Origin: Treponema sp.
GTDB taxonomy: Bacteria > Spirochaetota > Spirochaetia > Treponematales > Breznakiellaceae
Reading direction: 5' to 3'
Length of the DNA stretch: 24,104 bases
Assembly (NCBI GenBank): GCA_031270205.1
Contig: JAISYA010000224.1
Span: 1-24,104 of the forward strand
Below are positions 23,189 through 24,104 of the stretch, piece after piece; position 1 is the stretch's first letter, and the number at the start of each line of letters is the position of its first letter. Position numbers and translations under genes: made by a program. Below the pieces are notes generated by a model that worked only from the letters and a program-made list of their open reading frames with translations, was not told the origin of the DNA and made no database searches.

Positions 23189-23992
23189 GTGAGCCGCGTT
23201 CCCTTACTGCCGGAACGGCCGCGGCCGCTGATTTTTGCCCACCGGGGCTGTTCTTCGCTCGCGCCGGAAAATACATTTGCCGCCTTTAGCAAAGCCCGCG
23301 AAACCGGCTCTCCGGGGATAGAACTGGACGTCCACGCCACGGCGGACGGCAGGCTCGCCGTGGCCCACGACGACACCTTTGCACGTACCGCCCCGCGGGA
23401 AGGCGGCGGCAAAACGCTGGAAACGTTACGCTACGCGGAAATAGCCCGCGTTGACGTGGGCTCGTTTTTCGGCCCGGAATTTTCCCGTGAACGTCCCCCC
23501 TTGCTGGAAGAAGTCCTCGAAGAATTCTGCCCCGGCCTCTACATCGACATAGAGCTTAAATCCCGCAAAACAACGGACGATCCCCTGCCGCCGCTGCTGG
23601 CCGAAAAACTCGCGTCTCTGGGCTCCCGCGTCGCCGGGGCGATAACCGTTTCCTCGTTTAACCCCTTCTGCCTCCTGGCCTTCAAAAAGGCGTGGCGGGC
23701 AGGCGGCTGCCGCGCCGGCGTTCCCGCGGCGGTTATCTATTCCGTTGACCGGGAACTCCCCCTGCCGCTGCGCCGGGGCTTCGGCCGGCTCATCGCGGAC
23801 TGCGATTACCTCAAACCCGTACACAGCCTCGTCAATCCCGTTACGCGCTTTTTCTCGGCGCTGGAACGGCGGCCCCTCGTCCCCTGGACCGTGGACAAGC
23901 GGGAGCTTGCCGAAACGCTCGTCCGTTCAGGCTGCGCGGGAATCATCACCAACCGGCCCCAGGACTGGTTTGCTCCCGCGCAAACCCGCTGA
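23189..23992 (+). CDS. Glycerophosphodiester phosphodiesterase (GlpQ/UgpQ type)
   Basis: The 267-residue enzyme has the GDPD TIM barrel and hydrolyses glycerophosphodiesters to glycerol 3-phosphate and an alcohol. Catalytic and metal residues are in AHRG (H18, R19), ELDV (E45, D47), HDDTF (H60) and IDIELK. It lacks a signal peptide, so it is cytoplasmic like UgpQ, unlike the secreted GlpQ of some treponemes. The start is GTG at 23189 with GGAG about eight bases before. The C-terminus VPWTVDKRE ... GIITNRPQ is the usual end of the family. It is a single gene, divergent from obg across 138 bp. Confidence 0.92.
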   Translation: MSRVPLLPERPRPLIFAHRGCSSLAPENTFAAFSKARETGSPGIELDVHATADGRLAVAHDDTFARTAPREGGGKTLETLRYAEIARVDVGSFFGPEFSRERPPLLEEVLEEFCPGLYIDIELKSRKTTDDPLPPLLAEKLASLGSRVAGAITVSSFNPFCLLAFKKAWRAGGCRAGVPAAVIYSVDRELPLPLRRGFGRLIADCDYLKPVHSLVNPVTRFFSALERRPLVPWTVDKRELAETLVRSGCAGIITNRPQDWFAPAQTR

Positions 23993-24104
23993 ACCGCCGC
24001 CGCGCCGCGGACGCCGCGTCATAACCGCGAGGGCGGGCGCCGATAGGCCCATATCGCCTGCGTGATACTGAGCCGCCCTTACGGACGCTCATCGAAGTTG
24101 CTTG
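23993..24104. other. Right edge, nested inverted repeats, no gene assigned
   Basis: AGGGCGG (24030-24036) and CCGCCCT (24073-24079) enclose CGATA/TATCG (24041-24045 with 24052-24056). It may be the terminator of the GDPD gene or part of a repeat. A minus-strand frame of 48 codons from 24092 is Arg-rich and I do not call it. Confidence 0.3.

Noticed and set aside
23993..24092. Arg-rich 48-codon minus-strand frame at the right edge
   Set aside because: It overlaps the end of the GDPD gene, lacks a ribosome site and is low in complexity.

Overview
The window reads as chromosomal DNA of a GC-rich spirochaete, most likely a treponeme of the termite-gut lineage. This is inferred from gene content and order: spoVG - rplY - tilS - ftsH on one strand is a spirochaetal arrangement known from Borrelia, and an obg ... 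nadD-yqeK - LCP - rsfS block is also present. Secreted proteins have relaxed lipobox or signal sequences, and short dispersed repeats are abundant. No phage, transposase, plasmid or CRISPR gene was found.

Layout. Positions 1-634 are repeat-rich non-coding DNA with seven 23-bp units, each carrying a short palindrome. era (+) follows, flanked by two copies of a roughly 60-bp hairpin repeat. Next come a strong promoter with an operator-like palindrome, a highly structured leader of about 190 nt and a small outer-membrane beta-barrel gene (+). A Fur/PerR-type regulator and a reverse rubrerythrin form an oxidative-stress pair (+). After a long inverted repeat the coding strand switches. From 14411 down to 3967 there is a minus-strand series: ispE, spoVG, tRNA-Gln(UUG), rplY, tilS, ftsH, a secreted TPR/Asp-rich repeat protein, an HtrA-like protease and an HSL-family esterase. 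Several of its junctions overlap or nearly touch (ATGA, TAA-ATG).

A divergent promoter at 14466 drives a small, extremely Asp-rich protein whose 3' end overlaps the 3' end of rsfS on the other strand. A second minus-strand operon runs from a small AT-rich secreted protein through a NadD-YqeK fusion and an LCP protein to rsfS. Between this operon and obg (-) lies a plus-strand amino-acid module: an aspartate/glutamate racemase, a GltP/GltPh-type acidic amino-acid symporter and a PLP aminotransferase. It looks like an accessory block placed within a housekeeping neighbourhood. glpQ-like GDPD (+) closes the window.

The most unusual signals are regulatory or structural. They are the palindromic 23-bp array, the structured leader of the beta-barrel gene, a repeat family that recurs as terminator-like hairpins and supplies the start of a secreted protein, promoters placed almost on top of start codons (perR, racemase), direct repeats upstream of the symporter promoter, and the poly-Asp/rsfS antisense overlap with alternative hairpins around the poly-Asp start codon. 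No completely new multi-gene system is obvious. These are leads, and none could be tested by computation here.
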